Of a stretch of DNA of 64,000 bases, positions 58,875 to 64,000 are shown one piece after another (the stretch's first letter is position 1; every line of letters begins with the position of its first letter). The stretch covers positions 73,335,001 through 73,399,000 of the forward strand of contig CM059587.1 in NCBI GenBank assembly GCA_030407085.1, read 5' to 3'. The position numbers and the translations under genes are program-made. Source of the stretch: Trichopria drosophilae (Eukaryota > Arthropoda > Insecta > Hymenoptera > Diapriidae). The notes beneath the pieces were generated by a model. That model ran no database searches. It was not told the DNA's origin and was given only the letters and a program-made list of their open reading frames with translations.

Positions 58875-60350
58875 AATATCGTTCCAGTTGTTCCATACGT
58901 AGTTATATAACATTTTTATATGGGTATATATAAAATACATTTTAATTAACGCACCTGCCTAATATTATATCATACAAATTTGGATAGAAACGCATTAATG
59001 CGGTTCTTTCTCGACAGTATTATATTCTGATTCAAATGGAGTAGAAATAGAAATTTCCTTCGTCAAACAATTGGATTGAAACGTCTTAATGGAGCACTTT
59101 CTCTAGAATATTACTTTTGAATAAAGATTGATTAAAACACAAATTTTCTCGAAAACATATTACACGTATCACATACTTTTTTAGGTATATTATACTTAGA
59201 TTTACGTGAATTACAAATTACAGTGCTCAATTCGTAATCCCTGATAGAAAATACGACCAGTTTTTGGCCATTTTTTCTGGTCTCTATGTTGTAAGCAATG
59301 GAATCCAGCAAAATTGGCAGAAACTGGCCTCTTTTTTCTACAGGGATAAACATTAAGAATTCATTCACAGCCTGCAGGAATTAGACACAAATTGGTGTGG
59401 ATTAAACATTTTTCCTAAGCGTATGGATAAAGAAAAATGCATTGCGGATGGAAATGGAATCGTTTTTTCTAAAATACAAATTCAAAATTGAAAAAAGCAC
59501 TTCAATACCTTTCTTATCCAATCCTGATTACTGACGGGACTCTAGCAATGATTCGATATTATTAAAATGCAATCATGTTTTTTAAATTATAATCTATTGA
59601 AAATGATTTATTAATTAAAATATCAATATCAATTCATACAAATGTCCTTCTTTTTTAAGAAAAACATTTATTATTTAAATTAAGATAATGTAAGTAATTA
59701 ACAAAATAAAGGAAACACATGCAAAAGTATGAACATTTACTGACAAATGTTCAAAATACACTAAATTTATTGAAGTTTTTAATGGTTTGAGGAATTGCCT
59801 AAAAGTAAAAAATAGTTATGTAATAGTTAAATCAAAAAGCGATTCATTTATTATGTTATGCACTGAGGAGTTTGTTCTATTATTAAGCGTTTATTATACA
59901 CAAAAAAGTGATGAAAGAGACTGTTGGAATCACATTTCATTGATCACAGTAAAATTATCCAAATGTTCTCTTGAAATCGCTTTCAAAGATACGAATGATT
60001 TTCAATCTGTCACGTTGGCATTACCCCTTACGAAAGCATTTATTTTACTTAATGTACCGGCAGCCACAGCCCTTGCGCTCTGAAATAATTTGTCGAATTA
60101 ATAAAGGTGGTAAATCGCAGAGAATCTTTCCATTGTAGTATCAAACAAATTTACTTCTGGTTCTTTATACCGTGAAAAATTGTTTCAATTACCTTTTTTA
60201 GAACATTGTTTTAAAAGTTTCTTAAAGTTATTAATGTTTACATAGTATATAATACTTTAATAAATACGAGAAACAATTTTTTGTATATAGATAAATATAA
60301 TATTTTTGTTCATTCTGTTTTGCTTTACCCTAACGTATTATTTATATAAT
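58875..60350. other. AT-rich noncoding DNA
   Basis: No supported gene. The 98-codon frame at 59787-60083 has a fairly balanced C-terminal half (SLEIAFKDTNDFQSVTLALP) but no recognisable domain, start context or splice context. Nothing else was seen. Confidence 0.4.
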
Positions 60351-60570
60351 CGACAAATAATAAAGCTGACAGGTCAAAAAACCGACAATGGAAAAGCCAA
60401 GAGTAAAAAACCGACAATGGAAAAGCCGAGAGTAAAAAAACGATAATGGAAAAGCCCAGAGTAAAAAACCGACAATGGAAGAGCCGAGAGTAAAAACCGA
60501 CAATTCAAAAAATGACTGTCGGTTTTTTGACCTGTCGGCTTTTTTATTTGTCGGTTTTTCGACCCGCACC
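60351..60570. mobile_element. CCGACA-family foldback element, copy 4
   Basis: The right terminus, read inward on the minus strand, is GGTGCGGGTCGAAAAACCGA, then CAAATAAAAAAGCCGACAGG and TCAAAAAACCGACAGTC. The left end has lost the first ~18 bases but continues with CGACAAATAATAAAGC and TGACAGGTCAAAAAACCGAC. The interior is a higher-order tandem of about 31 bp, AAAAACCGACAATGG plus AAAAGCCGAGAGTA, repeated four times. The minus-strand frame repeating VGFL is a by-product. Confidence 0.85.
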
Positions 60571-62338
60571 TAAAGTGTTTTAATAGGTCCCCAACTAATT
60601 TTTAATTGTTGGAGTGATTTTGAATGTTCATTTACAGAAATTCAACATATCCTAACCGCAAATTTTTAAAATGATTAAGAATTAAGAGCTTAAAAAAGTA
60701 ATTTTTAATATTTTTCGGGACAGATATCTTAAAATCCTAACGGGATTAGTTTACAGCTGCCAAAAATCGATAAGATCCGCTACCTCTGATTCGAGGTATC
60801 TCTCAACAAATTTTGTTTGCGATGATGTGTTTTTAGTAGATCTTTGGCAGAACTCGATTTTTAATTGATCTAACTTCTTTATGGTCCTAACTGCATCTTA
60901 CAAAATTAAGATTAGGACAAAGTGAACACGCTGAGCTGAAAAAAAATAATTAAAATTATATAAAACAGTTAATGATAAATCGATCTTCTCGTGTCAAGGA
61001 ATAACAAAAACACAATTTAAGTTTTTTCGACGTTTCCACGTCCAATATCATCAAGAATACTTGACAATTAAACATTTTTTTATTGTTAATTAATTGCTTG
61101 AATCACACGCATGAACAATATAAGAAACAATAAACTTATATAGTAACGGAAGTCATTCTTGTCACTTGCGTAAATATTGACTCCCATTCGAAGCCACCTA
61201 GTGGCGATCTAGCTATTTAAAGATACTTGCATACTCGTGCTCCATAAAATTTTAAATAGATTTGAAAGACCCTTACTTATTTTCAGTAATACTGCGCTTT
61301 AATATCGCAATAATTAACAAAAATGGCTCGCTACCCATCCATATAATGAAAAATCACATTCTGTCAATGATGCACTGATGGATTCACTGATGCTTCTTAA
61401 TAATAAAAAAATTATATGAATTAATCGCCGAAATAAAAAAAAATCTACTTATATGACTTTACATAAAACCTCGGAACTTTCCTCATATCCATTGTACAAC
61501 TTAAATGTTTATATATTGATGTTGTGAAAACGTTTACATCAACCAAATGGGGAATATAAGCGACAAAAACTCCCAGTAGCGTACATATCGAGGAACTTCG
61601 AAAAAAGTTATTGCAGCGGCGAAAAACTAGAATCGTCTATTCGCCTCCTAGCGGCATTTATATGAAACTGCATAGAATCACATGTTTCTGGTTGCTCGCG
61701 TGTTTTGAAATGTAAACAGTCAACAAACCTTCCTCCATCGTCTCTGCAGACTGCTCATTTACAATTACATGTACTGCTACTTTTTTATATTAACTGTTAC
61801 TGTAAACGATTTACTTTCTTTTTTAATTTTGTTCCTTGGCTGCAAACTGGAATATGCATGTAGAAAAAAAAACACGGTCAATAACCATTTACAACCTTAG
61901 AAACACAAATTCTCAAAGGTATTAAGTTGTAAAGAGTCTTATAAAAGTTTTCACGAATTAAATATACTTGTCATTATTAATAACTTTTAAGAACTTGTTT
62001 AAATGTATGTACAACTTGAATTGTGCAGTACAACGCAAAAAAAGTGTATATAGAGTTTTAAAACGTTTCGACGATTGGAATTACATATTACAAGATAAAT
62101 AACGTGTAAAAAGTTATAAAAACGTTTTTAAAACCAGGAAAAGTTGTATAATCAACTAAAAAATTATTGTTGTACAATGTAAGTTATAAAAATGTTTTTT
62201 ACCTGAAAAAGTTTGGATTTTTTTTTAAATTTTCTTTTTAACTACCAAAGTGAAATGTATATTGCTTAACATTTATTTAAATGTGTAAGTCTAGTAACTG
62301 TTGATATAAAAAAATGGTAAAAGTTAATTGAAAAATAG
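60571..62338. other. AT-rich upstream flank of the right-edge gene
   Basis: No open frame of interest and no repeat termini. CGCCTCCTAGCGGCATTT at about 61640-61657 and GCCACCTAGTGG at 61193 are two GC-rich words in AT-rich DNA. Local repetition of GTTATAAAAACG/GTTATAAAAATG words lies at 62112-62205. Confidence 0.5.
61193..61204 (-). promoter_or_regulatory. CTCF-core-like motif
   Basis: The minus strand reads CCACTAGGTGGC, which fits the CCASYAGRKGGC core of CTCF sites (AGGTGGC is the part conserved in insects). It is 1.8 kb upstream of the first coding exon. A 12-bp match can be chance; the related AGCGGC word at 61650 fits less well. Confidence 0.3.
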
Positions 62339-62339
62339 T

Positions 62340-62987
62340 TTCCTTAGCCGCGGACGGCAGAGTCGTAGGTGTCCATCTCGAATTCGGGCGCCATCTCGAT
62401 ATAGCGCAATATCACCCCCGAAGAATCCGTTTCTCGAGCGCGGGAGGACCTCTCCGAAGATTCTTCATCCTCGCGTCGGAAAGTATTGATCTGAAGCCGG
62501 AGGGATCGGAGAGTGAACCCGTGTTTGAGAATCCCTGGGGTCACCCCCGCCGAGGGTGGGGGCGCTGGGGCGTTTCTACTCGCAACCAATCAGACCTGAC
62601 CCCTCGGCCCGACAAGGGCAACGTTTCGAAAAAGCCCGCCTCTCTCGCACCCTCTCTCGCTCGCACCCTCGACAACTCGCTCGTATCCGAGGGCAGCGAC
62701 TCCCGCACCACCGAGCATCGCCACGAGTCGGGGTTTGAGTTTCCTCTTGGCCTCGGCACGCGCCGGACGGAGCGCCGCTCTCTTCCGCACCCCCTAACAC
62801 GCGACGATCCAAAAAAAAAAAAAGTCCACCCGAACCCAGTACACGGGACCAGTGCCGCTACCGGTAAGGATCGAGCGACCGTCGATCCACGAGTGCGCGG
62901 AGGATCTATAGATCGTGCCACGCGGCATGGATCCTAGTTCGTGACAGGAGCAGTTACCTGGACGGAAAAGGGACACTTTCCGATCTC
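62340..62987 (+). promoter_or_regulatory. GC-rich promoter / 5' leader island (G) of the right-edge gene
   Basis: Composition jumps abruptly at 62340 from AT-rich to strongly GC- and CpG-rich DNA. There is no TATA box near the edge. A CTCTCTCGCACCCTCTCTCG tract (62640-62659) is GAGA-like, typical of focused developmental promoters in insects. Long mutually overlapping frames on both strands, such as plus 62521-62937 and minus 62921-62541, indicate compositional openness. In the frame of the downstream exon the nearest upstream stop is TAA at 62865-62867. The transcription start cannot be placed. An upstream intron or exon within this island is possible. Confidence 0.5.
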
Positions 62988-63156
62988 ATGATCGAGGATT
63001 TTGGTGCCGTTCGCGGAAAGATCGCCTGCGTGAAGCTGAGCACGATGTTGGAATTCTACTCCTCGGTGCCGAGCTCGCTGGGCCAGGGTGACCCGATTCA
63101 GGGCCGGCCACCCGGAACGCTCTCCTTCCGGCAGGTCGCGAACAATAACGTTGGCG
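62988..63156 (+). CDS. First coding exon of an unidentified gene (partial, continues beyond window)
   Basis: The frame opens at ATG 62988, the first ATG after an in-frame TAA at 62865, and runs 56 codons plus one base to a consensus donor G|GTAAGT at 63157. An alternative start is Met20 at 63045, which has A at -3 and begins MLEFYSSVPSSLGQGDPIQG. The peptide is rich in Gly, Pro, Ser and Gln after that point (DPIQGRPPGTLSFRQVANNN), typical of a disordered N-terminus of a regulatory protein. The split codon is phase 1. No domain, signal peptide or membrane segment is present, and the family was not recognised. A transcription factor or other developmental regulator is my guess from the CpG-rich promoter and desert-like upstream region only. 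Confidence 0.55.
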
Positions 63157-64000
63157 GTAAGTGCCCCCCTTCACAAAAACCCCCCAAGTCACCAAGTGCG
63201 CGATTGATCGGGCTAATCTACGGATCGTTCTTTTTTTTTATTTTTCAAATACGGGCCACCTATACCCATCTGCTGATGGATTTGTTTGACACTCGAGGAT
63301 GCGACTCGCTGCGGAACCCAGGAGTACCAAATACTCAAAACTACCACCCGCGGGCGCACGCGAATGCGAACAGATGGCTTCTCGAGATCCGACTCTTTTC
63401 TTCGCCGCGGTCGGATATGTTTACCGAACTTCCATAACTTTTCGTTTTTTTCGACTCCACCAGAAAAGGGGCTATTGTTCCAACTTTTTTCGAGAGTAAA
63501 TTTACTGTTAGATTGTAGTTAATTACAGTAAATCGAGTGTACGACAAACTTATATTACCAACTTTACTTTTTAAACTCAAACAGTCCAACATTCAACAGA
63601 TACATGCTGTAGATCTAAACATACTGAAACGGATTTCCCCTTTATCGTTTTGTTTACTTTTTGATCCGATCTAATAATATCAAAGAAAATCGAATTCATA
63701 ACATTGCCAAATAATACTGGATCCCAAGTTAACTATGTTTCAACAATAAATGGACTTATAACCTCCTAAGGAAGCGGAAGGTTTTGTAGGTTATAAGCCC
63801 AAAACATGTTTCAATTACTAAAGTTTCATAAGAATATTGGAGTACTGTTAAAGTCTCACTAGTTCAAAACCGTTTGCAAAATATAAACAGCTCTTAGAAC
63901 ACACACCTTAGCTGTTTGTAATCAGTTCCTTTAAGTGACACGGTAATCGTTTCCTTATGATACTCGTCAAAATAAGTTCTTGATGAAATTTATCTTCTGA
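63157..64000 (+). other. Intron 1 (5' part) of the right-edge gene
   Basis: Starts GTAAGTGCCCCCC. GC-rich until about 63420, then AT-rich to the window end, with no exon-like segment. Frames to 63592 on either strand lack domains. An inverted pair TTATAACCTCC (63755) / AGGTTATAAG (63788) forms a short hairpin, CTTATAACCTCCT...AGGTTATAAG. The acceptor is outside the window. Confidence 0.45.

Noticed and set aside
62344..62589. Minus-strand frame as a divergent gene start (contains MAPEFEMDTYDSAVRG)
   Set aside because: It ends at a stop without a splice donor and no homologous family was recognised; bidirectional promoter use remains possible but unsupported.
62521..62937. 138-codon plus-strand frame and 126-codon minus-strand frame in the promoter island
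   Set aside because: They overlap almost fully on opposite strands, are low in complexity (Arg/Pro/Ser-rich), and the plus-strand one is in a different frame from the supported exon.

Overview
This 64 kb window looks like nuclear DNA of an arthropod, most likely an insect. It is AT-rich almost throughout, carries short runs of the insect telomere word CCTAA, an intron with a canonical GTAAGT donor, a decayed non-LTR retrotransposon and many small TA- or TTAA-flanked inverted-repeat elements. The order cannot be fixed from the sequence. The pattern of a very AT-rich background broken by short GC-rich islands made me think of Hymenoptera, but that is a guess. There is no sign of prokaryotic, organellar or viral gene organisation.

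The only convincing host-gene segment is at the right edge. A GC-rich island (about 62.34-63.40 kb) contains a probable promoter and 5' leader, then a first coding exon on the plus strand (62988-63156) that ends at a consensus splice donor. The rest of the gene lies beyond the window. Its N-terminal peptide was not recognised. The preceding 62 kb reads as a gene desert upstream of this gene. It holds at least six other GC-rich islands (about 9.88-10.40, 11.15-11.33, 13.95-14.47, 18.5-19.06, 32.95-33.75 and 40.75-41.25 kb) that carry no recognisable protein and are candidate conserved regulatory elements.

Most of the remaining recognisable structure is repetitive. 0-10 kb: a TTAA-flanked GC-rich unit, a 561 bp TA-flanked foldback element, a dead Jockey/R1-type retrotransposon, the first copy of a CCGACA-repeat foldback family, a 269 bp tandem-repeat element packed with nuclear-receptor half-sites, and a TTAA-flanked 235 bp MITE. 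11-20 kb: a 24 bp minisatellite and three copies of a dispersed family marked by GGCGGA/CCATATTGG words. 20-29 kb: a near-palindrome, long AT-rich DNA, a tRNA-like sequence with a Pol III-type T-run, and a pogo/Tigger-like MITE nested in another element. 34-36 kb: the end of a second AAGGTCA element next to a 1.2 kb TTAA element with both termini. 38-50 kb: a dense cluster of TAGTAA-type MITEs, two large foldback elements and more GGCGGA-family copies. 50-61 kb: two more CCGACA copies, a telomere-like tract and an unidentified relic.

The most unusual items are the CCGACA foldback family (four copies, each a foldback or array built from a roughly 15 bp word) and the AAGGTCA element, whose repeat unit contains a perfect extended FTZ-F1/ERR-type half-site fused to an AGGTCA-n3-TGACCT palindrome. 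All repeat family labels are descriptive and based on sequence read by eye. No database search was possible.
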